A stretch of 33,103 nucleotides of DNA from Mycobacterium sp. 852002-51971_SCH5477799-a (GCF_001667145.1 NZ_LZIF01000050.1:1-33103); one strand, 5' to 3'; counted from the first letter of the stretch, positions 19,992 to 28,021 are shown. A program made the numbers and translations. Notes: a model not told the origin generated them from the letters alone.

Positions 19992-20069
19992 GAGTTCAGC
20001 CGTCGTGGCGGCGCGATTGCGCGTCCGCAACCGCTCGACGGCGTCGTCGGCATGCCCTGCACGCGGAAA

Positions 20070-20103
20070 GAGGCCCGGCCCGACAATCGGGCCGAGCCTC
20101 TTT
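20070..20103. terminator. Bidirectional terminator between the EEP gene and csbD
   Basis: A 14-bp stem with one mismatch (20070-20083 with 20087-20100), loop CAA, followed by TTT on the plus strand and, from AAA at 20067-20069, TTT on the minus strand. It lies between two convergent genes. Confidence 0.8.
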
Positions 20104-20112
20104 GCGGGCGGT

Positions 20113-20349
20113 CTACTGGTTTTTCTTCTGCCGCTCCTCGGCGGCGTCCGCGCCGGCCCGCGCCGACTCGGCTTCGGCTTCCTTCTTACCGGCATCGCGT
20201 TGGGCGTCGGCTTTGTCCTGCTGGGCCTGGCCCTCTCTGTGCAGATCGTCGCGACCGAGCACGGCCCCGCCGACCTCTTTGGCCTTCCCCTTCACGCCTT
20301 CCACGGTGCCCTTGATCGCTTCCTCCGGCCCGCTGTTGTCATCCCCCAT
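20113..20349 (-). CDS. CsbD family stress protein (microaggregate-binding protein 1-like)
   Basis: A 78-residue, highly charged protein. The ATG at 20349 follows GGGAGG with eight bases of spacing; upstream in-frame starts lack one. Residues 7-35 (AIKGTVEGVKGKAKEVGGAVLG) are the CsbD repeat found in small bacterial general-stress proteins controlled by sigma-B in Bacillus. The tail is a Lys/Glu/Ala-rich helix ending ERQKKNQ. Its molecular role is unknown. A CGTTT-N15-GGGAAC element upstream suggests stress-sigma control. Confidence 0.9.
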   Translation of the reverse strand: MGDDNSGPEEAIKGTVEGVKGKAKEVGGAVLGRDDLHREGQAQQDKADAQRDAGKKEAEAESARAGADAAEERQKKNQ

Positions 20350-20767
20350 GGGTTCGACCTCCCTGTGATTGCTCAACTTGCTCTCGAATGGCAACTAGGG
20401 CGTTCCCGTCGCGCGGCCGATCAAACGCCCGTGTCCGCGTCACGCAAGTGGATGGTGGGCGAGCGATGTGCGCGGCACCAGGTGGGCTGCGGTCGCAGCC
20501 GAACACCTTGTATCCGCCGGATTTCAAATAACAATCACGTCACGATCCGGCTGATGATTCCTTAAGATCCGGGACGTTTTCTTAAAAATTCGTCCCTCCT
20601 GTGATTCATCGCTTAGCAAACGACCCCCGGAAAGGAGGTAGCGTCCGCCGGCTTTCGTCGTCGACGAACATCAGCGAATACCGCCACTGTTGGCTTCCGC
20701 TACTTTGGATTCCGAGGATCGGGAGCCTCTCGCACAGAAACCATTTTCGTTTCGAAGGACAAAGATC
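20350..20767. other. 418-base divergent intergenic region with hairpin and AT-rich patch
   Basis: No convincing gene is visible. The region holds the csbD promoter (20402-20427) and a strong hairpin: outer arms AGGTG 20480-20484 and CACCT 20504-20508, inner perfect 7-bp arms 20485-20491 and 20494-20500. It also has repeated ATCCGG motifs including an inverted pair (20516-20522 and 20545-20551), an AT-rich stretch flanked by GGGACG (20571-20576) and CGTCCC (20591-20596), and a perfect AAAGGAGGT at 20631-20639 with no start codon in range. It could contain a small RNA or a structured leader of the haemophore gene. Confidence 0.5.
20402..20427 (-). promoter_or_regulatory. Sigma-F/sigma-B-like promoter of csbD
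   Basis: On the minus strand CGTTT (20423-20427), 15 bases, GGGAAC (20402-20407). The predicted leader is about 45 bases. Confidence 0.45.
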
Positions 20768-21166
20768 ATGAAAATTAGCGATATCGTCGCGCGCCGGAAA
20801 GTGGCTGGTATCAGTGCCGGCTGCCTGCTCGGGGGAATGGCGATGGGCTTCGTCGGTGCGCCATCGGCGGTCGCAGCACCCGACTGCAGCCCAGCCGGGG
20901 TGAACAACACCGTCTCGTCGGTGGAGGGCTCCGCCCAGCAGTATCTGGCCGCACATCCGAGCGCGAACCAGGTGGTGACGGCCGCCTACGGGCAACCGCG
21001 GCCAGAGGCTGAATCGAGCCTGCGCGGCTACTTCACCGGCCACCCGCAGGAGTACAACGACCTGCGCGGCATCCTGGCACCGATCGGCGACACCGAGCGG
21101 CAGTGCAATGTCACCGCCCTGCCGCCGAACCTGGAGTCGGCTTACCAGGAGTTCATGGCCGGCTAA
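20768..21166 (+). CDS. Secreted haemophore-family haem-binding protein
   Basis: A 132-residue protein with a Sec signal peptide: a basic start (ARRK), a hydrophobic core near residues 13-30, and a cleavage site after SAVAA at about residue 37. The mature part is about 95 residues with two cysteines (C40 and C113), probably disulfide-linked. Its helical pattern (SSVEGSAQQYLAAHP, RGYFTGHPQEYNDL) matches the mycobacterial haemophore family that includes Rv0203. Those proteins carry haem in the cell envelope for iron uptake. The start ATG 20768 follows a GAAGGA site. A perfect palindromic terminator follows the stop. Confidence 0.85.
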   Translation: MKISDIVARRKVAGISAGCLLGGMAMGFVGAPSAVAAPDCSPAGVNNTVSSVEGSAQQYLAAHPSANQVVTAAYGQPRPEAESSLRGYFTGHPQEYNDLRGILAPIGDTERQCNVTALPPNLESAYQEFMAG

Positions 21167-21179
21167 TTGGAGTCCGACG

Positions 21180-21207
21180 CGACCCGCCACAGCGCTGTGG
21201 CGGGTCG
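21180..21207. terminator. Perfect 28-base palindrome, terminator of the haemophore gene
   Basis: Arms 21180-21193 and 21194-21207 are perfectly complementary (14 bases each), starting 14 bases after the stop and followed by TTG. This is a strong stem without a long T-tract. Confidence 0.8.
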
Positions 21208-21235
21208 TTGCCGCGTCGGGCCCGCGCTCTCCGAC

Positions 21236-21262
21236 GGTGTGAACAACTTCTCCGGCGGGTAA
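21236..21262 (+). promoter_or_regulatory. Sigma-F-like promoter of the topoisomerase IB gene
   Basis: GGTGT (21236-21240), 16 bases, GGGTAA (21257-21262). There is one mismatch in each element. The leader is about 30 bases to the ATG at 21298. Confidence 0.45.
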
Positions 21263-21297
21263 TTGTGCAGTCAGCTACCAGAACTGGAGGGCGGAAA

Positions 21298-22353
21298 ATG
21301 CGGCTGCGTCGGAGCGTGCTGAGCAAGCCGGGTATCGCGCGCAAGCGTCGCGGTAAAGGCTTCGCCTATTACCGACCGGATGGCAAGCCGCTGACCGATC
21401 CGGAAACCCTGCAGCGCATCAACGATCTCGTCATTCCACCTGCCTGGAAGAACGTGTGGATAGCGCCGTACAACAACGGCCACATCCAGGCCGTGGGCGT
21501 GGACGCCGCCGGGCGGCGGCAGTATCTGTACCACTCCCTCTGGCAACAGGAACGCGCCGAGGAGAAGTTCGACCGCGTCCTGGAACTGTCCGCGCGACTG
21601 CCGTTCTGGCGCGCCGAGATAGCCAAAGATCTGGCGCGGAGCGGCTTGACCCGCAAGCGGGTGCTGGCGCTCGCGCTGCGGCTGCTCGATCGAGGGTACT
21701 TTCGCGCCGGCGGCGAGCAATACGCCGAGGAGCACGAGTCCTACGGTTTGTCCACCCTGTTGTGCGAACACGTGGTGGTCCGGCGCGATGCCGTCGCGTT
21801 CGATTTCCCGGCCAAGAGCGGGGTCCGGCGCACCGTGGAAATCGAGGACCCCGAAGTGGTGCGCGCGGTGCGCGCCCTGATGCGCCGCCCTGAGCGCACC
21901 GAGCGATTGCTGGTGTGCCGCATCTCATCCGGCTGGCTCGATGTGCGTGCAGCCGACCTCAACGAGCGTTTCAAAGAACTGGTCGGCGACGAGTACACCG
22001 TCAAGGACCTGCGGACGTGGCACGGGACGGTGCTCGCAGCCGCGGCGTTCGCCGATGCCGACCCGGCGGTCTCGCAGCGGGTCGCCAAGCGCGTCGAATC
22101 CGCGGTGATGAAAGAGGTGGCCGAGGAGCTGGGCAACACCCCGGCCGTGGCGCGCGGTTCGTACGTCGACCCCCGCGTCGTCGCCGGTTACGAGCAAGGA
22201 CTGACCATCGCCGCGGCGGTGCGCCGTGCTGAACGCGCCCGCAAACCCGACGTCGCGCAGGAGATCCTGGACAAGGCCACCCGCATGCTGATCCGGCGGG
22301 TGGCAAAGGGCCACAGCGCCGGTGGACCGTCCGCCCTGCGCAAGTCGGCCTGA
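21298..22353 (+). CDS. DNA topoisomerase IB (poxvirus/eukaryote type)
   Basis: A 351-residue type IB topoisomerase that relaxes supercoils by nicking one strand through a 3'-phosphotyrosine. The N-terminal domain has WKNVWIAP and the GHIQAVGVDAAGRRQYLYH segment (about 61-79). The catalytic domain has RLLDRGYFRAG near 128-138, the KDLRTWHGT motif (236-244, with R239 and H242) and the nucleophile Y289 in ARGSYVDPRV. The ATG at 21298 follows GGAGGG. This enzyme is not universal in mycobacteria and is absent from M. tuberculosis. It stands alone between two terminator-like regions under a stress-sigma-like promoter. Confidence 0.92.
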   Translation: MRLRRSVLSKPGIARKRRGKGFAYYRPDGKPLTDPETLQRINDLVIPPAWKNVWIAPYNNGHIQAVGVDAAGRRQYLYHSLWQQERAEEKFDRVLELSARLPFWRAEIAKDLARSGLTRKRVLALALRLLDRGYFRAGGEQYAEEHESYGLSTLLCEHVVVRRDAVAFDFPAKSGVRRTVEIEDPEVVRAVRALMRRPERTERLLVCRISSGWLDVRAADLNERFKELVGDEYTVKDLRTWHGTVLAAAAFADADPAVSQRVAKRVESAVMKEVAEELGNTPAVARGSYVDPRVVAGYEQGLTIAAAVRRAERARKPDVAQEILDKATRMLIRRVAKGHSAGGPSALRKSA

Positions 22354-22612
22354 CCCATTCACTTCCACCAGCTGAAAACTGGCTGAGAGTCGCCTGACCT
22401 GCCGAATAGGACCGCCGAATCCGGGTAATCGGGCTGCTGTGGGAAGTGCCCAAGTCGCCCTCGCGGCGGCAGCCTGCATGGGTCATATCGGTCAGCGGCG
22501 GCCGCTATCGGCTGGTCCGCTACCCGACAACGGTGCCACGCAGGTGGTTCAAACAATAGCCACACACGCCCATCCGCCAGCACAGTAGGACCGTCTGCCG
22601 AGGAGCGAAAAC

Positions 22613-24406
22613 ATGTCCAAAAAAGAGGTTTCCGACTATCTGCTAGAGCGCTTGCGGGCGTGGGGCGTTGAACATGTATTCGGGTACCCCGGCGACGGCA
22701 TCAATGGCCTGCTCGCGGCTTGGGGACGCGCGGACAACAAACCCAAATTCATCCAGTCGCGTCACGAGGAAATGAGCGCCTTCGAGGCGGTCGGCTACGC
22801 GAAATTCACCGGCCGGGTCGGGGTCTGCGCCGCCACCTCGGGCCCCGGCGCGATCCACCTGCTCAACGGCCTCTACGACGCCAAGCTCGACCATGTTCCG
22901 GTGGTGGCCATCGTCGGCCAGACCAACCGCAGCGCGATGGGCGGCAACTACCAGCAAGAGGTCGACCTGCTCACCCTGTTCAAGGACGTCGCCAGCGACT
23001 ACGTCCAGATGGTCACCGTCCCCGAACAATTGCCCAACGTGCTCGACCGCGCGATTCGGATCGCGATGACCCAGCGGGCCCCGACGGCGTTGATCATCCC
23101 CAGCGACGTCCAGGAGCTGCCATACTCCCCGCCCGAACACGCGTTCAAGATGGTGCCCTCCAGCCTCGGCATCGAGTACCCGGAAATCGCTCCGGATGAC
23201 ACCGCCATCGCGCGCGCCGCCGATGTGCTGAATGCCGGCAAGAAGGTCGCCATGTTGGTGGGCTCCGGCGCCCGCGGCGCCCACGAAGAGCTCGCCGAAG
23301 TCGCCGACCTGCTCGGTGCGGGCGCGGCGAAGGCGTTGTTGGGCAAGGACGTGCTGTCCGACGAATTGCCCTGGGTCACCGGCTCGATCGGCTTGTTGGG
23401 GACGCGGCCGAGTTACGAGATGATGCGCGACTGCGACACGCTGTTGACCGTCGGCTCGAGCTTCCCGTATACGCAATTCCTGCCGGAATTCGGTCAAGCC
23501 CGCGCGGTGCAGATCGACGTCGACGGCCGGATGATCGGCATGCGCTACCCGTTCGAGGTCAACCTGGTTGCCGACGCGAAGACCGCACTGCGGGCGCTGA
23601 TCCCACACCTGCGCCGCAAGGAGGACCGCTCGTGGCGCGAGGGCATCGAGAAGACCGTGGCCCGCTGGTGGGAGACCATGGACAAGGAAGCCATGGTCAG
23701 CGCCCACCCGGTCAATCCGCTGCGGCTGTTCTCCGAGCTGTCGCCGCAATTGCCCGAAAATGCCATCGTCGCAGCCGATTCCGGCTCGTCGGCCAACTGG
23801 TATGCGCGCAATCTGCGCTTCCGCGGCAACATGCGGGGCTCGCTGTCGGGCAACCTTGCCACGATGGGTCCGGGGGTTCCGTACGGAATTGGCGCCAAGT
23901 TCGGCCACCCGGACCGGCCCGTCATCGTGTTCAGCGGTGACGGCGCGATGCAGATGAACGGCATGGCCGAACTGATCACGATCAAGCGGTACTGGAGTGA
24001 GTGGAAAGACCCGCGTCTGATCATCGCGATCCTGCACAACAATGACCTGAATCAGGTCACTTGGGAAATGCGGGCTATGGCCGGCGCGCCGAAATTCGCG
24101 GAGTCCCAGAACCTTCCCGACATCGACTTTGCCGCGTTCGCGGCCAGCTTGGGCCTGAACGCGATGGCCATCAAGGACCCGGAGGAGTTGTCGGACGCCT
24201 GGCGCAACGCGTTGTCCGCGGACCGCCCCACCGTGCTGGACGTTCACACCGACCCCGACATGCCACCCATCCCGCCGCACGCCACCTGGGAACAGTTCAA
24301 GTCGGCGACCGCGGCGGTGCTCTCCGGTGACGAGGACCGGGTGGGCTTCGTCAAGGTCGGCCTGAAGGCCAAAGCACAGGAGTTCTTGCCGCACAAGAAG
24401 AGTTGA
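22613..24406 (+). CDS. Thiamine-pyrophosphate enzyme, pyruvate oxidase/acetolactate synthase-like
   Basis: A 597-residue ThDP-dependent enzyme with the usual three domains. The N-terminal PYR domain has the cofactor-activating glutamate E52 (RHEEMSAFEA). The central domain spans about 190-330 (VGSGARGAHEEL). The C-terminal PP domain has G442-D443-G444 and N449 in the ThDP/Mg motif. Length and motifs fit the PoxB-like group often labelled thiamine pyrophosphate-requiring protein. Decarboxylation of pyruvate to acetate with electron transfer to quinone or oxygen is the likely class of reaction. The start ATG 22613 follows AGGAG at 22601-22605. The preceding 259 bases hold no gene and no clear stress-sigma promoter. 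It converges on udgX through a shared hairpin. Confidence 0.9.
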   Translation: MSKKEVSDYLLERLRAWGVEHVFGYPGDGINGLLAAWGRADNKPKFIQSRHEEMSAFEAVGYAKFTGRVGVCAATSGPGAIHLLNGLYDAKLDHVPVVAIVGQTNRSAMGGNYQQEVDLLTLFKDVASDYVQMVTVPEQLPNVLDRAIRIAMTQRAPTALIIPSDVQELPYSPPEHAFKMVPSSLGIEYPEIAPDDTAIARAADVLNAGKKVAMLVGSGARGAHEELAEVADLLGAGAAKALLGKDVLSDELPWVTGSIGLLGTRPSYEMMRDCDTLLTVGSSFPYTQFLPEFGQARAVQIDVDGRMIGMRYPFEVNLVADAKTALRALIPHLRRKEDRSWREGIEKTVARWWETMDKEAMVSAHPVNPLRLFSELSPQLPENAIVAADSGSSANWYARNLRFRGNMRGSLSGNLATMGPGVPYGIGAKFGHPDRPVIVFSGDGAMQMNGMAELITIKRYWSEWKDPRLIIAILHNNDLNQVTWEMRAMAGAPKFAESQNLPDIDFAAFAASLGLNAMAIKDPEELSDAWRNALSADRPTVLDVHTDPDMPPIPPHATWEQFKSATAAVLSGDEDRVGFVKVGLKAKAQEFLPHKKS

Positions 24407-24422
24407 CCTTCAGGGGTCAACT
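24401..24422. terminator. Hairpin terminator shared by the convergent ThDP enzyme and udgX genes
   Basis: Perfect 8-bp arms AGTTGACC (24401-24408) and GGTCAACT (24415-24422) with a six-base loop. The left arm contains the ThDP-gene stop codon (24404-24406), and the right arm ends at the first base of the udgX stop codon (24422-24424). Confidence 0.7.
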
Positions 24423-25090
24423 CATCCGCGCCCGGAGAGGCTCGCGCCCGCGCTGCGCAGGTCGTCGACGAACGAGTTGTACACCTGAGCGTGTTGGTCG
24501 CTGCGGTCGCGCAGCACCGACGAGGGGTGCACCGTCGCCACGACGATCGGCTCCGGTGTGAGGTCGACGTCGACGGACGCGGGCAGCAGCAGTCGTTGGC
24601 CACGCTGGGTGGATACCCGAAAGGTGTTCCCCAGCAATGACTGTGCGGCCGTCGCACCCAGGCACACGATAACCTTGGGCCGCACCGCCTCGATCTCGGC
24701 GATCAGCCATGGTCGGCACGCGACCACTTCGGTGCGGCCGGGCTTTTGGTGGATGCGTCGCTTGCCGCCCTTGCGGGTGAACTTGAAGTGCTTGACGGCG
24801 TTGGTTTCATAAACCAGCGCCGGGTCGACGCCCGCATCGTCGAGAGCGCGGGCGAGTAACCGTCCGGCCGGGCCTACGAACGGCTCGCCGGCGCGGTCCT
24901 CCTGGTCACCGGGTTGCTCACCCACCAACATGATCGGCGCCCCAGGATTCCCGTTGCCGAACACCGTTTGGGTGGCATCTTCGAAAAGTGAACAGCCGTG
25001 GCATGTTTCGGCCGCATCGCGCCGCGCGTCGAGATCCCGCTCCTCCGGAAGGTAGCGGTCGGCCCCTGGTGCGTTCGATGTTGCGGCCAT
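24422..25090 (-). CDS. udgX: UdgX, covalently uracil-binding uracil-DNA glycosylase
   Basis: A 222-residue iron-sulfur uracil-DNA glycosylase. Cluster cysteines are C30, C33, C125 and C143. Motif A is GEQPGDQED (57-65) and motif B is HPSSVLR (188-194). The UdgX-specific insert KRRIH at 110-114 contains H114, equivalent to the histidine that forms a covalent link to the abasic site in M. smegmatis UdgX. The enzyme removes uracil from DNA and stays attached. It starts at ATG 25090 with no ribosome binding site, so a short-leader or leaderless mRNA is possible. It lies downstream of the haemerythrin gene on the same strand with a hairpin between them. Confidence 0.95.
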   Translation of the reverse strand: MAATSNAPGADRYLPEERDLDARRDAAETCHGCSLFEDATQTVFGNGNPGAPIMLVGEQPGDQEDRAGEPFVGPAGRLLARALDDAGVDPALVYETNAVKHFKFTRKGGKRRIHQKPGRTEVVACRPWLIAEIEAVRPKVIVCLGATAAQSLLGNTFRVSTQRGQRLLLPASVDVDLTPEPIVVATVHPSSVLRDRSDQHAQVYNSFVDDLRSAGASLSGRG

Positions 25091-25102
25091 GGTGCGCTGA
25101 AG

Positions 25103-25146
25103 GGCGTGGGTACCCCCGCTCCCCCAACGAACGGGGGTACCACGCC
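25103..25146. terminator. Long GC-rich hairpin between haemerythrin and udgX genes
   Basis: Arms 25103-25118 and 25132-25146 pair over 15 bases with one bulged G and a 13-base loop. It lies just past the haemerythrin stop on the minus strand, so it is probably its terminator. The same DNA has a minus-strand GGGTAC (25110-25115) with a GTTC 13 bases upstream, which could instead be a poor udgX promoter. Confidence 0.65.
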
Positions 25147-25159
25147 AGGGGTGGCTGCG

Positions 25160-25720
25160 TCAGCCTTTGCCGATGATGGTGTCGCGAGCCCGGTCGAGCA
25201 TCGCCGCGAACGGTCCGGCGGCCAGATTGGCCACCTGGGATTCCACCCCGGCGTGCGGGCGGGTGGGCGCAATCGCCTCGGCGAGCTTGGCGGCGCGGCC
25301 CATGCGTTCGAGCTCTTCGCCGCTCAATTCCTCACCCAGCTTGGCGAATTCGTCCTTCTCTTCGTGCTCGGCGTGTTCGATGACCGCGTCGCGCAGCTTC
25401 GTCAATTCGCGAGTGAAGTCCTCGCTGTCGACGTCGAGCTTTTCCAGCTTCTGCAGAACGGTCTTGGCTTCGTGCTCTTCGTGGAGGCGCTTGTCCACCA
25501 CGGCGGCGCCGTCGGAGATCTTTCGTTTGGCGCGGGGGTGGACGACTTCCTCCTCCGCGGTTTCGTGCACGGCGAGCAATCGCCGAAGCTCGACGAAGGC
25601 CTTCTCGCGGGCTTTTCCGGACGCCGCCAGTGTCTCGGCGAACATCGCTTTGATCTGCTCGTGCTGACTGACGAGGAAGTCGACCACGTCGGTGGGCGAC
25701 TTGATGGCGGTCGGTGCCAC
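25160..25720 (-). CDS. Haemerythrin HHE domain protein
   Basis: A 186-residue di-iron helical-bundle protein. Candidate ligands are H20 (SQHEQIK), H52 and E56 (VHETAEEE), H61 (VVHP), H80/H83 (LHEEHE) and H116/H119 (EHAEHEEKDEF). The start is GTG 25720, five bases after GGGAGGG. Haemerythrin-like proteins bind oxygen, nitric oxide or peroxide. Several in mycobacteria have been tied to peroxide response and sigma-F. A near-perfect CGTTT-N16-GGGTAG promoter lies upstream. It is divergent from a lipoprotein gene. Confidence 0.93.
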   Translation of the reverse strand: MAPTAIKSPTDVVDFLVSQHEQIKAMFAETLAASGKAREKAFVELRRLLAVHETAEEEVVHPRAKRKISDGAAVVDKRLHEEHEAKTVLQKLEKLDVDSEDFTRELTKLRDAVIEHAEHEEKDEFAKLGEELSGEELERMGRAAKLAEAIAPTRPHAGVESQVANLAAGPFAAMLDRARDTIIGKG

Positions 25721-25778
25721 AGTGTCCCTCCCATCTACTTTGGCTCGACGCGCAAGGCTGTGCGCGCTCCGTCAACGG

Positions 25779-25805
25779 CTACCCGACGAATCCGGGCGTC
25801 AAACG
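25779..25805 (-). promoter_or_regulatory. Sigma-F-like promoter of the haemerythrin gene
   Basis: On the minus strand CGTTT (25801-25805), 16 bases, GGGTAG (25779-25784). One of the two best matches in the window; the leader is about 50 bases. Confidence 0.65.
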
Positions 25806-25807
25806 GA

Positions 25808-25832
25808 GTGTGGCCGTGGCCGCGGGGGGTAT
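25808..25832 (+). promoter_or_regulatory. Sigma-F-like promoter of the lipoprotein gene
   Basis: GTGT (25808-25811), 15 bases, perfect GGGTAT (25827-25832). Its -35 sits three bases from the -35 of the divergent haemerythrin promoter. Confidence 0.5.
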
Positions 25833-25866
25833 GTACTGGACAAACAGCGAAAGGAGCTCGCGGTCG

Positions 25867-26940
25867 ATGGACGCCGAAATGGATTCCCGTACTCGCCACC
25901 GCATCCGGGCTCTGTTGCGCTGCGGAGTCGCCGGTGTGCTCGCGACCGCCACGCTGAGCACGGGCTGTTCGCGCCCCGGAGCGTCGCTGGAATCCGCGCC
26001 CGATGTCCAACTCTGGCAGGCAGGCGCCGCGTTGCACGAGCCGGTGTGGTCGTACCGGATGAACGCGTTGGTCGCGCTCACCGACGATCACCGATTGGCT
26101 GAGGTCAGCGCCGGCGATCACGGCGCAGAGGCCAAGACGCGGTTTTCCGCGCCCATGGCGTCCGGGCGCAATCTGCAGATCAGCCGAAAAGACGAGCGGC
26201 TGGTGTTCGTGCCACAGCCCGAGCGCGGCAAGGTGGCGGAGGTCGACCTGGAAAGTCTGCGCCAGGTCAACGATTTCGATGCGGGACCGGCGCCGGCCTA
26301 CCTGACCGAGGATGCCGGATTGCGGATGCTGCTTGCGCTGTCGGCGGATGGGAAGTCGGTGACGCCGGTGGATCAGTACGGCTACCGCAAGCTCCCCACC
26401 GCGATCACCGGCGAGAGCGCGGACACCATCGACGGCGCCAATCGCGGCCGCGAGCTCGACTACCACCTGTTCGGCTCGTCGGGCATCCGCCATTTCCAGG
26501 GCACATCGTCGCCCGCGGCGGAACGCGGTTCACTGGACTTCGACGTTGCGGTTTCGGCGGGCGACGGCACCGCGGTGACACGCAGCTACGTTGCCGGCCG
26601 CGACGACGACACCCTGCACGCCGTCGACTCGCGCCGCGGCGGAAAGGGATTGGAGGTGCTGGCCAGCACGCGGTTACCGTCCCCGATCCGCGAACTCGGT
26701 ACGGACGACACCAGGATCTATGCCGCCACCGACCGCGAACTGGTGACGCTGGAGGCGGCATGCTTCACCGGCTTTCCGGACGGTCACATCCCCGTGCTGC
26801 GCGCCATCGATTACCGGTCGGGGCTGCCTCCCGCCGCCCGGGCGGCCCAGCTCTCGGGCATGGCCATCGGGCCGCATCGGGTCTACCTGACCTTCGCGCA
26901 CGCGCCCTACGTAGTCGGCATCGCCAAACCGCGCCTGTGA
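25867..26940 (+). CDS. Putative lipoprotein with beta-propeller-like repeats
   Basis: A 357-residue protein starting at ATG 25867, with AGGAG at 25852-25856. A basic N-terminus, a hydrophobic stretch and STGC with C34 form a plausible, slightly atypical lipobox, so it should be anchored on the outer face of the membrane. The rest repeats short blocks such as VALTDDHRLAEV, LLALSADGKSVTPV, HAVDSRRGGKGLEVL and RIYAATDRELVTL, which resemble blades of a seven-bladed propeller of the lactonase/YVTN type. The ligand and role are unknown. It is divergent from the haemerythrin gene. Confidence 0.75.
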   Translation: MDAEMDSRTRHRIRALLRCGVAGVLATATLSTGCSRPGASLESAPDVQLWQAGAALHEPVWSYRMNALVALTDDHRLAEVSAGDHGAEAKTRFSAPMASGRNLQISRKDERLVFVPQPERGKVAEVDLESLRQVNDFDAGPAPAYLTEDAGLRMLLALSADGKSVTPVDQYGYRKLPTAITGESADTIDGANRGRELDYHLFGSSGIRHFQGTSSPAAERGSLDFDVAVSAGDGTAVTRSYVAGRDDDTLHAVDSRRGGKGLEVLASTRLPSPIRELGTDDTRIYAATDRELVTLEAACFTGFPDGHIPVLRAIDYRSGLPPAARAAQLSGMAIGPHRVYLTFAHAPYVVGIAKPRL

Positions 26941-27007
26941 CGGGTTTGCCCCAGCGCCCTCGTCAGCTACATTTCGGGCAGGTTCTCCCCGCTAAGGAGG
27001 CACTGGG

Positions 27008-28021
27008 GTGACCAATCCGCAGGACCCGTACTGGCAAAACCCGCTCAGCTATGACCCGCTCGGCCGCGTCCCGCCGCCCGACGAGGAGCTGCCCGACGAG
27101 CTGCCCGCCGCGGCGCCCTCGCCTTTCACGCCGCCACCCGCGCCCTACCGCCCGCCGGTCAACACGGCGGCGACGCTCTCGCTGGTGTTCGCTTTCCTCT
27201 TCGCACCCGCGGGAGCGATCCTGGGACATCTGGGCCTGGCGCAGATCCGCCGCACCGGCGAACTCGGCCGCGACCGCGCGTTGGTGGGCGTGACGCTGTC
27301 GTACATCTTCATCCTGTTGGCGGTCGTTGCCCTGGCCGGGTGGGCCACGCTGTCCGGTTCGACCTCCCCGAACCGGACGCCTCCCGGGTCCAGCACGGCG
27401 GCCGGGCCCCCGCCTCCCACGGTTCCGCCGGAAACCATCGCCACGTTGCTGCCCGGGCTCGATGCCCTGCGGAACATCACCGGCGATGCGAACCTCGACG
27501 TCGGACCGACCTGGAACAGCCCCGGCCGCCCCGCGGATGACGGCAGCATCGACCGCCCGGAGTGCTGGGGAAGCATCGCTGCCGGCAGCCCGGACGCCTA
27601 CGCCCCGGGGGCGCTGGCCGGATATCACGCCGGGCAATTCACCGACACCCGCAGCATGCTGAAGTCGATGCAGGTCATCCAGGGCGTAGCGGCGTTTCGC
27701 GATCCGGCCGCCGCCCAGGCGCAGCTTGCCAGCTTGCTGTCAGGATGGCACCAGTGCGGCGGCTATACCGTCACCGTGACCGCTCCCGGCGGGCGGCCGA
27801 TCCCGATGTCGTTGGGCGCGCCCACCGATGCCGGCAACGGCATCACCACCCTGGACCTGACACCCAAGGCCATTCAGGTGCGCTCGGCGCGGGCGATCGC
27901 CGCCAAGGCGAACGTCGTCATCGACCTGAACGTGTCCGCCAACGGCACCACGGACAGTGGGCCGCCCCGCGCGGCCGCGGTCAGCATCGCCAACTACATC
28001 CTCGGCAAGATTCCGGGCTGA
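27008..28021 (+). CDS. DUF4190 membrane protein with PknH-type extracellular sensor domain
   Basis: A 337-residue protein. The start GTG 27008 follows a perfect AAGGAGG (26994-27000). Residues 1-50 are a Pro-rich cytoplasmic segment. Residues about 53-112 contain two membrane helices with the conserved GHLGLAQIRRTGELGRDRAL loop of DUF4190. After a Pro/Ser linker, residues 140-337 match the PknH-like sensor domain (ECWGSIAAG, WHQCGGYTVTV). Only two cysteines (C186, C250) are present, so a single disulfide instead of the two in PknH. It has no kinase domain and may sense or bind a ligand outside the membrane. It follows the lipoprotein gene by 67 bases. Confidence 0.82.
   Translation: MTNPQDPYWQNPLSYDPLGRVPPPDEELPDELPAAAPSPFTPPPAPYRPPVNTAATLSLVFAFLFAPAGAILGHLGLAQIRRTGELGRDRALVGVTLSYIFILLAVVALAGWATLSGSTSPNRTPPGSSTAAGPPPPTVPPETIATLLPGLDALRNITGDANLDVGPTWNSPGRPADDGSIDRPECWGSIAAGSPDAYAPGALAGYHAGQFTDTRSMLKSMQVIQGVAAFRDPAAAQAQLASLLSGWHQCGGYTVTVTAPGGRPIPMSLGAPTDAGNGITTLDLTPKAIQVRSARAIAAKANVVIDLNVSANGTTDSGPPRAAAVSIANYILGKIPG

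Noticed and set aside
20005..20565. 186-residue plus-strand frame with apparent hydrophobic helices over csbD
   Set aside because: Antisense of the Ala/Lys/Glu-rich CsbD helix gives false Leu/Phe/Gly helices; it crosses the terminator and has no ribosome binding site.
22643..24394. 583-residue minus-strand open frame opposite the ThDP enzyme
   Set aside because: It mirrors the third-codon-position bias of the real gene and has no recognisable domain.
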